Assembly: GCF_900107745.1 (NCBI RefSeq)
Contig: NZ_FNRO01000001.1
Location: 434,001 to 498,000 of the forward strand
From: Variovorax sp. YR216
Lineage (GTDB): Bacteria; Pseudomonadota; Gammaproteobacteria; Burkholderiales; Burkholderiaceae_C
Reading direction: 5' to 3'
DNA length: 64,000 nucleotides
A program made the translations under genes and the position numbers. The notes beneath the pieces are model-generated. The model was not told the DNA's origin, did no database searches, and worked only from the letters and a program-made list of their open reading frames with translations. This document shows positions 10,822-19,178 of the stretch, one piece after another. Positions within the stretch are counted from its first letter, which is position 1. Each line of letters starts with the position of its first letter.

Positions 10822-11745
10822 ATGAGCGAGATCGCGGACATCCTTTCCAACGCAGCCTTCTGGGTGGCGGTGCTGCGCATCGCCACGCCACTGATCTTCG
10901 GCACCCTGGGCGTGCTGCTGTGCGAACGGGCCGGCGTGCTGAACCTCGGGATCGAAGGGATCATGGTCGCGGGCGCGTTCGCCGGCTGGCTCGCGGTCTA
11001 TGCCGGCGCACCGCTGTGGGTGGGCGTGGGCGTGGCGGCGCTGACCGGCGCAGTGTTCGGGCTGCTGCATGCCTTCCTCACCGTGGGGCTCGCGCTGTCG
11101 CAGCATGTGTCGGGTCTCGGCATCACGCTGCTCGCCACTGCGTTGAGCTACTACGGCTACCGCGTGAGCTTTCCGAAGGTCAACACGCCCCCGACCATCA
11201 CGCCCTTCGCACCGATGGAATGGCTGCACATCCCGGTGCTGGACGCGCAAACCCCGCTGACCCTGTTCGCGCTGCTGCTGGTGCCGGTGGTGGCGTACGT
11301 CCTCTATCGCACGCCATTGGGGCTCGCCGTCCGCATGGTCGGCGAGAACCCGCAAGCGGCCGAGGGCCAGGGGGTGTCGGTCGCCGCCACGCGCACCGGC
11401 GCGATCGTGGCGGGATCGGCGCTGATGGGCGTCGCCGGTTCGTTCCTCACGCTGTCGGCGTTCAACGCCTTCTTCTTCAACATGATCAACGGCCGAGGCT
11501 GGATCTGCGTGGCACTGGTGGTGTTCGCATCCTGGCGGCCGGGCAAGGCGTTGCTGGGTGCGCTGCTTTTCGCGTTCTTCGATGCGCTGCAGCTGCGCCT
11601 GCAACAGTCGGGCGATGCCTTGCTGCCCTATCAGTTCTATCTGATGCTTCCCTACCTGCTGTCGATCCTTGCGCTGGTGCTCGTGGCGCGAAAGGCGAGC
11701 TATCCGCAGGCACTCATGAAACCGTACCGCAAGGGAGAACGCTGA
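10822..11745 (+). CDS. ABC transporter permease, NupC/YufQ type
   Basis: 307 residues with about eight hydrophobic segments. The motif ATPLIFGTLGVLLCERAGVLNLGIEG (residues 14-39) and the C-terminal RPGKALLGALLFAFFDALQLRLQ mark the second permease of nucleoside-type BMP importers. It starts four bases after the first permease. Its stop shares a base with the cytosine deaminase ATG (TGATG), tying import to deamination. Confidence 0.92.
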   Translation: MSEIADILSNAAFWVAVLRIATPLIFGTLGVLLCERAGVLNLGIEGIMVAGAFAGWLAVYAGAPLWVGVGVAALTGAVFGLLHAFLTVGLALSQHVSGLGITLLATALSYYGYRVSFPKVNTPPTITPFAPMEWLHIPVLDAQTPLTLFALLLVPVVAYVLYRTPLGLAVRMVGENPQAAEGQGVSVAATRTGAIVAGSALMGVAGSFLTLSAFNAFFFNMINGRGWICVALVVFASWRPGKALLGALLFAFFDALQLRLQQSGDALLPYQFYLMLPYLLSILALVLVARKASYPQALMKPYRKGER

Positions 11746-13025
11746 TGCTCGATCTGCTCGTCCAGAACGCCACCCTGCCCGACGGCCGCACCGGCATGTC
11801 GATCGCGGTGAAGGATGGCCGTATCGCCGAAGTGACACCCGGCCTCGACGCACCGGCCGCAGAGAAGCTCGACGCCGGTGGCCTGCTAGTCACGCCTCAT
11901 TTCATCGACCCGCACTTCCACATGGACGCCACACTCAGCTACGGCCTGCCTCGCGTCAACGAAAGCGGCACGTTGCTCGAAGGCATCGCGCTGTGGGGCG
12001 AGCTCAAGCCGCTGCTGACGGCCGATGCCTTGATCGAACGCGCGCTGGCCTACTGTGACTGGGCGGTGGCCAAGGGCCTGCTCGCCATCCGCAGCCACGT
12101 GGACACCAGCGACCCGAGCCTGCTCGCGGTGGATGCACTGCTCGAAGTCAAGCGCCGCGTGGCGCCCTATCTGGACCTGCAACTCGTCGCATTTCCGCAG
12201 GATGGCGTGCTTCGCACCAAGGGCGGCGTCGACAGCCTGAAGCGCGCGCTCGACAAGGGCGTGGACGTGGTCGGCGGCATCCCCCACTTCGAGCGCACCA
12301 TGGCCGACGGCGCCGCAAGCGTGAAGTTGCTGTGCGAGATCGCCGCCGAGCGCGGCAAGCTCGTGGACATGCATTGCGACGAATCGGACGACCCGCACTC
12401 ACGCCATATCGAAACGCTGGCCTTCGAGGCGCAGCGCCTCGGGCTGCAGGGCCGCGTGACCGGCTCGCATTGCACCTCGATGCACTCGATGGACAACTAC
12501 TACGTGAGCAAGCTGCTGCCGCTCATCGCGGAAGGCGGCGTCAGCGTGATCGCGAATCCGCTGATCAACATCACGCTGCAGGGCCGGCACGACACCTATC
12601 CCAAGCGCCGCGGCATGACGCGCGTGCCGGAACTGATGGCCGCCGGCGTCAACGTCGCCTTCGGCCACGACTGCGTGATGGACCCGTGGTACGGCATGGG
12701 CTCGGGCGACATGCTCGAAGTGGCCCACATGGGCCTGCACGTGGCGCAGATGACCAGCCAGCGCGGCATCCGGCAGTGCTTCGACGCGGTCACGACCAAC
12801 GCGGCGAAGGTGTTCCATCTGGACGCCTACGGCCTCGAGGCAGGCTGCGATGCGAGCTTCGTGCTGCTGCAGGCGCGCGATCCGGTGGAGGCGATCCGGC
12901 TGCGCGCGACGCGGCTCAAGGTGTATCGCAAGGGCAGGCTGCTGGCCGAGACACCGGCGGCCACCGCGGCGCTGCATGTGCCGGGCCGCGGGGCTTCGAC
13001 GGCCTGGATGATTCCGCGCGCCTGA
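11745..13025 (+). CDS. codA: Cytosine deaminase
   Basis: 426 residues, the length of E. coli CodA. Amidohydrolase fold converting cytosine to uracil and ammonia. Metal ligands are visible in FIDPHFHMD (HxH), VDMHCDESDD (HxxxE), SHCTSMHS (H) and AFGHDCVMDPWYGMG (D). The segments ANPLINITLQGRHDTYPKRRG and FGHDCVMDPWY track CodA closely, which separates it from guanine or hydantoin amidohydrolases. It is coupled to the permease gene and shares a locus with the URC genes, so its uracil could enter that pathway. Confidence 0.9.
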   Translation: MLDLLVQNATLPDGRTGMSIAVKDGRIAEVTPGLDAPAAEKLDAGGLLVTPHFIDPHFHMDATLSYGLPRVNESGTLLEGIALWGELKPLLTADALIERALAYCDWAVAKGLLAIRSHVDTSDPSLLAVDALLEVKRRVAPYLDLQLVAFPQDGVLRTKGGVDSLKRALDKGVDVVGGIPHFERTMADGAASVKLLCEIAAERGKLVDMHCDESDDPHSRHIETLAFEAQRLGLQGRVTGSHCTSMHSMDNYYVSKLLPLIAEGGVSVIANPLINITLQGRHDTYPKRRGMTRVPELMAAGVNVAFGHDCVMDPWYGMGSGDMLEVAHMGLHVAQMTSQRGIRQCFDAVTTNAAKVFHLDAYGLEAGCDASFVLLQARDPVEAIRLRATRLKVYRKGRLLAETPAATAALHVPGRGASTAWMIPRA

Positions 13026-13038
13026 TCCGGCCAGGCCA

Positions 13039-14064
13039 TCAGGCCGCATCCGCCGCGTCATGGTCGCGGCGCCACTCCCCCGGCGGCTTTCCGACCAACC
13101 GCTTGAACGCGCGCGCGAAGGCCGCCTCGGATTCGTAGCCAACGTCGAGCGCGATCGCTGCCACCGTCGCCCGCGTTTCGAGCAGCAGCCGCGCCGCCGC
13201 CTGCATCCGCCACTGCGCGAGGTACTGGATCGGCGGAATGCCCACCAGGTGCGCGAAGCGGTCGTGAAGCGCCGAGCGCGACAGGCCCACCTGCCGCCCG
13301 AGTTCGTCGATCGTCCAGTCCTGCGCAGGCTGCTCGTGCATCAGCGCCAGCGCGCGCCCGACGAAACGGTCGCGCAGGCCGGCGAGCCAGCCGGCGCTCT
13401 GCGCGGGCAGGCTGTCGGCATAGCGGCGCACCGCATCGACGAACATCATCTCGCTCATGCGCGCCAGCATCGCCTCGCCGCCAGGACGCCGGGCGTGCGA
13501 TTCGGCCACCGCCTGCTGCGTGAACTGCGCGATCCATGCGCCCTCGCCGTTCGCACGCAGATGCAGGAGGCGCGGCAGCGCATCGATCAGCGGGTTGAAG
13601 GGCTGCAGGTCGCATCCCAGGAAGCCGCAGACGATGGTGACGTCCGCATCGGCCTCGACATGCGGAACCCATTCCGGCGATGCCGAATGCGTGACGCTGG
13701 TACCGTTGTAGGCCACGCCCAGCGGAAGCTGGCCGATGCCGTCCATGCCCGGGAACCAGCCCAGGCCCGCATCGCCGCGCATGCCCGGCGCGCTCGACAC
13801 CACATGGGCATCGCCGTGCGGGAACATGACGACGTCGCCGGCCAGCAGATGGGCCGACGGGCCGCCGGGGATGCCGGCCCAGCAACTGCCCCTGGCGACC
13901 GCGTGGTACTCGATCACATGATCCACGCCGCGCATCAGCATCGGCGCGAGTTCGCGGGCAGGCGGCGCCTCGGCGGCCCAGTCGCTGCTGCCGCTGATGC
14001 TGAAGAACACCGCTCCGCGAAGGCGCACGCCGCGCAGCACGTCCGACAGCGTGTCCTGGCTCAT
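13039..14064 (-). CDS. AraC-family transcriptional regulator (cupin_6 type)
   Basis: 341 residues. N-terminal cupin-like sensor (residues 1-190; ISGSSDWAAEAP, VIEYHAVARGSCW and GDVVMFPHGDAHV) and a C-terminal AraC double helix-turn-helix (235-335; IDELGRQVGLSRSALHDRFAHLVG, then VAAIALDVGYESEAAFARAFKRLVG). GGAGG precedes the ATG. It is divergent from the FAD oxidoreductase. Three phased direct repeats in the gap are likely its operators, so it probably controls that gene and itself. The stop is 13 bases from the codA stop on the other strand. Confidence 0.92.
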   Translation of the reverse strand: MSQDTLSDVLRGVRLRGAVFFSISGSSDWAAEAPPARELAPMLMRGVDHVIEYHAVARGSCWAGIPGGPSAHLLAGDVVMFPHGDAHVVSSAPGMRGDAGLGWFPGMDGIGQLPLGVAYNGTSVTHSASPEWVPHVEADADVTIVCGFLGCDLQPFNPLIDALPRLLHLRANGEGAWIAQFTQQAVAESHARRPGGEAMLARMSEMMFVDAVRRYADSLPAQSAGWLAGLRDRFVGRALALMHEQPAQDWTIDELGRQVGLSRSALHDRFAHLVGIPPIQYLAQWRMQAAARLLLETRATVAAIALDVGYESEAAFARAFKRLVGKPPGEWRRDHDAADAA

Positions 14065-14082
14065 TGGGAAACCTCCGTGCTT

Positions 14083-14127
14083 CGCACTGCGGTGCGAGCC
14101 CCCTTCGGAACGGCCGGGCGGGGGCTC
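14083..14127. repeat. Two adjacent GC-rich inverted repeats
   Basis: CGCAC-TGCG-GTGCG (14083-14096) is directly followed by GAGCCCCC (14096-14103) paired with GGGGGCTC (14120-14127). They lie between the araC start and its operator-like repeats. They may be a genus-level repeat element or fold in the araC leader. No uridine run follows on either strand, so a terminator is not supported. Confidence 0.4.
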
Positions 14128-14147
14128 ATGGCCGTGTCACCGCGGAG

Positions 14148-14220
14148 GATCGGACAAGGGGACCGGACGATCGGGCAACCCGCGAACCAGCCGCCGCGCA
14201 ACACAGGACGATCGGACAAG
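14148..14220. promoter_or_regulatory. Three phased GATCGGACAAG-type direct repeats, probable AraC operators
   Basis: GATCGGACAAG at 14148-14158, GATCGGGCAAC at 14169-14179 and GATCGGACAAG at 14210-14220, all in the same orientation. Start-to-start distances are 21 and 41 bases, two and about four helical turns, so all face one side of the DNA. This is the arrangement AraC-family dimers use. The sites lie 84-156 bases from the araC start and 114-186 bases from the FAD oxidoreductase start. Confidence 0.65.
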
Positions 14221-14333
14221 ACGCGCGGACTTCGGGTACGGCGCGGCGACGCGCGAAGGAAAAAAATGCTCCCACTCGCCGCAATGCGAGCACGGCGACG
14301 AAGTCTTCATCGTTTTCACCCGAGGAGCAGCTC

Positions 14334-15752
14334 ATGCCATCGTTGACCTACCTTACGCTGGACAAGGACGTCCGGCAAGCCCAGCAGTCCGACGTCGATG
14401 CCTTCGCCGCGCAGATCAAAGGCGGCGTCCTGCGCATGGGCGATGCGGCGTACGACGAGGCCCGCAAGATCTGGAACGCGACCGTCGACCGCCGGCCGGC
14501 GCTGATCGCCAAGTGCACCAGCGCTGCCGACGTGCAGGCCGGCGTGCAGTTCGCCGCGAAGCACCGGATGCTTCTGAGCGTGCGCGGCGGCGGGCACCAC
14601 ATCGCAGGCAATGCGGTCGCCGAAGGCGGGCTGATGCTCGACATGTCGGGCATGAAGACCGTCGACGTCGATGCCGCGAAGCGCACCGCGCGCGTCGGCG
14701 CCGGCGCGCTCCTCAGCGACTTCGACAAGGCAGCGCAGGCGCACGGCCTCGCGACGCCGCTGGGCATCAACTCCACGACCGGGGTCGCTGGCCTCACGCT
14801 GGGCGGCGGCTTCGGCTGGCTCACGCGGCGCTACGGGCTGACCGTGGACAACCTCATGAGCATCGACGTGGTCACCGCGGACGGCGCCAGGCGCACCGCC
14901 TCGGCGACCTCCGAGCCGGACCTCTTCTGGGCGATGCGCGGCGGCGGCGGCAACTTCGGCGTGGCGACCTCCTTCGAGTTCAAGCTCCACCCCGTCGGGC
15001 CGGAGGTGTACTCGGGGCTGGTGGTCTACCCCTTTGCGCAGGCGCAAAAGGTGCTGCGCGCGTGGCGCGACTTCAACAAGACGTCGCCCGACGAGCTCAG
15101 CGTCTGGACCGTGATGCGCAAGGCGCCGCCACTGCCCTTCCTGCCCGAATCGGCGCACGGGACCGAAGTCGTGATCTTCCCGCTGGTGTACTGCGGCGAG
15201 ATGAAGGACGGCGCAGGCGCCGCCGCGCCGGTGACGAAGTTCGGCGATCCGATCGCGGTCGCGCTGGGGGCGAACCCCTACGCCGGATTCCAGACCGCGT
15301 TCGACCCGCTGCTGACGCCGGGCAGCCGCAACTACTGGAAATCCAACAACTTCAGTGACCTCAGCGACGCAGCGCTCGACATGCTGATCGCAAACATCGG
15401 CCGCCTGCCCGGGCCGGCATGCGAGATCTTCATGGCGCAGCTCGGCGGCGCGATGGCGCGCGTGAAGCAGTCGGAAACCGCCTTCCCCGGCCGCGATGCG
15501 AACTACATCATGAACGTGCACGGCCGCTGGGACGACCCGGGCGACGACGACAAGGTGCGCGATTGGGCGCGCCGCGTGTTCCAGGAGGCCGCGCCGCACG
15601 CGACCGCCAGCGGCTACGTCAACTTCCTGACGGAAGACGAAGCGGCGCGGGTCGAGGGAAGCTATGGCGCGAACTACGCGCGGCTTCAGACAGCCAAGCG
15701 GAAGTACGACCCGGACAACCTCTTCCGCATGAACCTCAACATCGCACCGTAG
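14334..15752 (+). CDS. FAD-binding oxidoreductase, berberine-bridge-enzyme (BBE) type
   Basis: 472 residues. PCMH-type FAD domain (about 45-220) with SVRGGGHHIAGNAV, whose histidine is the usual covalent FAD attachment. A C-terminal BBE motif has NYARLQTAKRKYDPDNLFRMN. The cysteine for a second FAD bond is missing (LGINSTTGVAGLTLGGGFGW), so a single covalent link is expected. No signal peptide, so cytosolic. Start at 14334 has CGAGGAG upstream. Substrate unknown; the family oxidises sugars, alkaloids and alcohols. The TTC38-like gene follows after eight bases. Confidence 0.88.
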   Translation: MPSLTYLTLDKDVRQAQQSDVDAFAAQIKGGVLRMGDAAYDEARKIWNATVDRRPALIAKCTSAADVQAGVQFAAKHRMLLSVRGGGHHIAGNAVAEGGLMLDMSGMKTVDVDAAKRTARVGAGALLSDFDKAAQAHGLATPLGINSTTGVAGLTLGGGFGWLTRRYGLTVDNLMSIDVVTADGARRTASATSEPDLFWAMRGGGGNFGVATSFEFKLHPVGPEVYSGLVVYPFAQAQKVLRAWRDFNKTSPDELSVWTVMRKAPPLPFLPESAHGTEVVIFPLVYCGEMKDGAGAAAPVTKFGDPIAVALGANPYAGFQTAFDPLLTPGSRNYWKSNNFSDLSDAALDMLIANIGRLPGPACEIFMAQLGGAMARVKQSETAFPGRDANYIMNVHGRWDDPGDDDKVRDWARRVFQEAAPHATASGYVNFLTEDEAARVEGSYGANYARLQTAKRKYDPDNLFRMNLNIAP

Positions 15753-15760
15753 GAGCCGCA

Positions 15761-17011
15761 GTGAGCCTGGTCGATCATCGCGGGAGCCGCATCACCGGCG
15801 CCACGCTCGAGGCGCTCGCCGCGTACGAACGGGCGCTCACTGCATTCCAGGGCTGGCGCACCGGTGTCGATGGCGAACTGGCGATTGCGCTGAGAGAAGC
15901 CCCCGACTTCGTCATGGCGCACGTGCTGCGCGGCTACCAGTGGATCTGCAGCCGCGATCCCCGGCAGGTGCGGCGCGGGCATGAGGTGCTGGCGCGTGCC
16001 GCAGCCATGACGGCCAACCGGCGCGAACGGATGCACCTGGCCGCTATCGCTGCCGCGTTGGCCGACGACTACGAAGGCGCGAAGTCGCGGCTCGGCGAGC
16101 TTCTCGACGAGCATCCGAGGGATGCGCTCGCGCTGCAGGTGGCGCATGCGTTCGACCACGTCACCGGCGACGAGGCCCAGATGCGCCGCCGTGTCGCGTC
16201 GGTGCTGCCGGCGTGGTCGCCCGACCTGCCGGGCTATCACACGATCCTGTCGATGCACGCCTTCAGCCTGGAGGAAAGCGGCGAATACGCGCGCGCGCAG
16301 GATGTGGCGCTGGCCGCCCTCGAACTCGACCCCCACGACGCCCGCGCGCACCACGCGATGGCGCATATCTTCGAAATGACCGGGCAAGCCGATGCCGGCG
16401 TCCGCTGGATGCGCCGGCACGTGGCCGCGTGGAGCGAGGGCACCGTCGTCGCGACGCATTGCTGGTGGCACCTCGCGCTTTTCCATCTGGCGCGTGCCGA
16501 GTGGGGGCATGCGCTGGCGCTGTACGACGAGCGCGTACGCGCCCGCCATTCGCTGGAGATCGCGGACCTGATCGACGCCGCGGCGCTCCTGTGGCGGCTC
16601 GACTTCCACCGCACCGACCTGGGTGCGCGCTGGGCGGAACTCGCCGCCGCCTGGGCCTCACACGTCGACGACGGTTTCTGCAGCTTCAACGACCTGCATG
16701 CTGCGCTTGCCTTTGTCGGTGCACGCCAGTGGGGCCTCGCCCGTCAGTTGGAGACCTCGCTCGTCGATGCGCAGTCGAAGCCCACCCGCCACGGGAACGC
16801 CACGCGGGAGCTCGGCCTGGCCTCGTGCCGCGCGATGATGGCCTTCGGCCGCGGCGATGAGACGCTTGCGGTCACCCTGCTGGCCAGCCTGCCGGCGCTG
16901 GCCCACCGGCTCGGAGGCAGTCATGCCCAGCGCGACGTGCTGCATCTCACGCTGCGAGAAGCGGTCGAGCGCCTCTGCGCGGTGGCCCGCCGGTCGCTGC
17001 AAAGCGCCTGA
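15761..17011 (+). CDS. TTC38-like tetratricopeptide protein
   Basis: 416 residues, alpha-helical throughout and rich in Ala and Arg. Repeated TPR-like stretches such as ALRGYQW-type helices and AQDVALAALELDPHDARAHH resemble the tetratricopeptide-38 family found beside oxidoreductases in many Proteobacteria. No catalytic motif. GTG start with TAGGAG seven bases before it; frame and spacing favour this over any extension into the upstream gene. Function unknown; a scaffold or partner for the FAD enzyme is only a guess from the eight-base spacing. Confidence 0.8.
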   Translation: MSLVDHRGSRITGATLEALAAYERALTAFQGWRTGVDGELAIALREAPDFVMAHVLRGYQWICSRDPRQVRRGHEVLARAAAMTANRRERMHLAAIAAALADDYEGAKSRLGELLDEHPRDALALQVAHAFDHVTGDEAQMRRRVASVLPAWSPDLPGYHTILSMHAFSLEESGEYARAQDVALAALELDPHDARAHHAMAHIFEMTGQADAGVRWMRRHVAAWSEGTVVATHCWWHLALFHLARAEWGHALALYDERVRARHSLEIADLIDAAALLWRLDFHRTDLGARWAELAAAWASHVDDGFCSFNDLHAALAFVGARQWGLARQLETSLVDAQSKPTRHGNATRELGLASCRAMMAFGRGDETLAVTLLASLPALAHRLGGSHAQRDVLHLTLREAVERLCAVARRSLQSA

Positions 17012-17041
17012 TCCATCAAGAACAGAGAGAGAGGTCATTCC

Positions 17042-17866
17042 ATGCAGTTCGCTTCCCAGCAGGTCGAGATGCTCCAGGACGTCCCCTTCTTCCGCGAATC
17101 CGGCAACGGGCCCGGTGTGGTCTGCATTCACTCGAATGCCAGCACGTCGTCGCAATGGCGCGCATTGGCCGACCGCCTGAGCCCGTCCTTTCGGATACTC
17201 GCGGCAGATTCGATCGGCGCCGGGAAGAGCCCCGCCTGGCCCGTGAATCACACGGTCACGCTGCGCGATGAAGTCGCGCTGCTGGAGCCGGTCTTTGCTG
17301 CTGCAGGGCATCCGTTCTTTCTGGTCGGCCACTCCTACGGAGCAGCAGTGGCGTTGATCGCGGCGCTGTCGTTTCCGGATCGGATTCGCGCGATGGTCCT
17401 CTACGAGCCGACCCTTTTCGCGGTGCTCGAGCAGGAATCCCCGGCGCAGCCTGCAGCGAACGGAATCCGCTCAGCCGCCGACGATGCGGCGAAATCGATC
17501 CGCGCGAACGATCCGATGGCGGCCGGCGAGCGTTTCATCGACTACTGGATGGGCGATGGCGCCTGGCAGACGACGCCCGAAGCGCGACGGGCGCAGATCG
17601 CCGGCAGCATGCACAACGTCGCGGGCTGGGCGCGCGCCCTGTTCACCGAGCCGACACCACTGCGCGATTTCGCGGCGCTCGACATTCCGGTCCTCTACAT
17701 GCTGGGCGCCCGGTCGCCGGCTTCGACGCATGGCGTTGCGCGCCTGCTGACCGGCGTCCTGCCTTCGGTCACGGTCATGGAATTCACCGATCTCGGCCAC
17801 ATGGGGCCGGTGACCCACCCGGACGTCGTGAACGAGGCGGTGCAAGCCTTTCTGCTGCGCAACTGA
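17042..17866 (+). CDS. Alpha/beta hydrolase
   Basis: 274 residues with the alpha/beta hydrolase fold. Oxyanion region CIHSNAST, nucleophile elbow GHSYGA (Ser98), acid around ALDIPVLYMLGARSPAS and a histidine in LGHMGPVTHP. It resembles esterases and haloperoxidase-like hydrolases. Preceded by AGAGAGAGG and only 30 bases after the TTC38-like gene, so it may belong to that operon. Substrate cannot be told. Confidence 0.88.
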   Translation: MQFASQQVEMLQDVPFFRESGNGPGVVCIHSNASTSSQWRALADRLSPSFRILAADSIGAGKSPAWPVNHTVTLRDEVALLEPVFAAAGHPFFLVGHSYGAAVALIAALSFPDRIRAMVLYEPTLFAVLEQESPAQPAANGIRSAADDAAKSIRANDPMAAGERFIDYWMGDGAWQTTPEARRAQIAGSMHNVAGWARALFTEPTPLRDFAALDIPVLYMLGARSPASTHGVARLLTGVLPSVTVMEFTDLGHMGPVTHPDVVNEAVQAFLLRN

Positions 17867-17991
17867 ACGTGCCGATCGTCACAAAGCGCTACGGCCCTCG
17901 AAGGGCCGCGGGCGGCCCTCTGGCGACGCCGCCCGCCGCGTGGTAACTTGCGTAGCTCTGCTTCAGCGTCAGAGACGCGAAGGAGTCCGCT

Positions 17992-18642
17992 ATGACAACC
18001 GCCATGAATCCGCCCGTTGCACCGGGCGAACCGGCCCCCGACTTTGCGCTGCCGGCGGTCGCCGATGCCGACACCATCTCCCTGGCGGACTATCGCGGTC
18101 GAAGCCCCTTGTTCCTGGCGCTGCTGGTAGGCCTGTGGTGCCCCTTCTGCCGCCGGCAGCTCGTCCAGCTCGGCACCCTCGACGACAAGCTGAAAGCGCT
18201 GAGCGTCGAAAGTCTCGCAGTAGTGGCCACCGCGCCGGAGAACGCGCGGCGCTACTTCAAGTTCAGGCCGACGCGGCTGCGGCTGGCCTCCGACCCCGAG
18301 CTGTCGATACACCGCGCCTACGGGGTGCCCAAGCCCGAGGCCACGCCGGACCTCATCCGGGCGCTGGAACAGATCCGCGTGAACCCCTTCGGCGATCTGC
18401 CCGAGCCGCTGCCGGTCGCCGAAGCCGCCAAGGTGTTCCAGGATCGCGACGGCTACGTCAACACGCCGACCGACAACGCCGAGGTGGAAAGGCAATGGCC
18501 GCAGCTCAAGGCCTACTTCATGATCGACCGCGAAGGCATCGTGCGCTGGGCAGACATTGAGTGCAGCAGCGAAGGCCTGGGGGGCATCGGCAAGCTGGCG
18601 TCGGAAGACGTGATCCTCGGCGCCGCCCGCGCGCTGCATTGA
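17992..18642 (+). CDS. Peroxiredoxin-like (AhpC/TSA) protein
   Basis: 216-residue thioredoxin-fold protein. The active site is GLWCPFCRRQL with Cys50 and Cys53, a CxxC rather than the single TxxC of typical peroxiredoxins, placing it in the redoxin-like DUF899/AhpC group. No signal peptide. GAAGGAG precedes the start; a second ATG four codons later (18004) is possible. The 125 bases upstream contain two GC hairpins (around 17891-17907 and 17920-17939), so it probably has its own promoter. Likely thiol-dependent peroxide or disulfide reduction. Confidence 0.85.
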   Translation: MTTAMNPPVAPGEPAPDFALPAVADADTISLADYRGRSPLFLALLVGLWCPFCRRQLVQLGTLDDKLKALSVESLAVVATAPENARRYFKFRPTRLRLASDPELSIHRAYGVPKPEATPDLIRALEQIRVNPFGDLPEPLPVAEAAKVFQDRDGYVNTPTDNAEVERQWPQLKAYFMIDREGIVRWADIECSSEGLGGIGKLASEDVILGAARALH

Positions 18643-18658
18643 CGCGGCGCCGGCGCTT

Positions 18659-19177
18659 TCAGGGCAGCGCCGCCACCGCGCACCACATGTGCACCTTCGA
18701 GAGGTACGCGCCGTCGAGCGCGACTGCGTAGGGTTCGACGCCGAACGGCCTGAAGCCGCAGCGTTCGTAGAGCGTCTGCGCGGCGGCATTGCCTTCGGTC
18801 ACGGTGAGTTGCACGACCCGCACACCCTCCCGTGCCGCGGCCTCGTCCAGCAGGGCCGCTACCAGTTTCCGTCCCAGCCCGGCGCCTCGCACGGCCGACG
18901 CGACGTACATCCCGAACAGGTCGGCCTTGTGCCTCGCCTTTTCGCGTCCCTGGAACTGCAATCCGGCGGCGCCCACGAGCACGTCGCCATCGAAGGCGCC
19001 GAACACCACCTGGTCGGCCGCCGCGGAAGCATCGAGGCGCTTCTCCCACCACGAAAGCGGCAGTGCCTCGCGCTCCGCGACCGTCGAGGTGAACGCGTCA
19101 GGATGGCGTGCATAGCCCTCGAGCATCAGTGCGCGATAGGCTTCGGCGTCGGCGGGAAGCAGGCGACGTATCGTCAT
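18659..19177 (-). CDS. GNAT family N-acetyltransferase
   Basis: 172 residues. GNAT fold with the acetyl-CoA loop MYVASAVRGAGLGRKLVAAL (about residues 86-105) and the C-terminal AAQTLYERCGFRPFG. Start chosen at 19177 (MTIRRLLPADAEAYRALML), one base after the exonuclease I stop, so it is the last gene of that minus-strand unit. Substrate unknown. Confidence 0.88.
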   Translation of the reverse strand: MTIRRLLPADAEAYRALMLEGYARHPDAFTSTVAEREALPLSWWEKRLDASAAADQVVFGAFDGDVLVGAAGLQFQGREKARHKADLFGMYVASAVRGAGLGRKLVAALLDEAAAREGVRVVQLTVTEGNAAAQTLYERCGFRPFGVEPYAVALDGAYLSKVHMWCAVAALP

Positions 19178-19178
19178 G

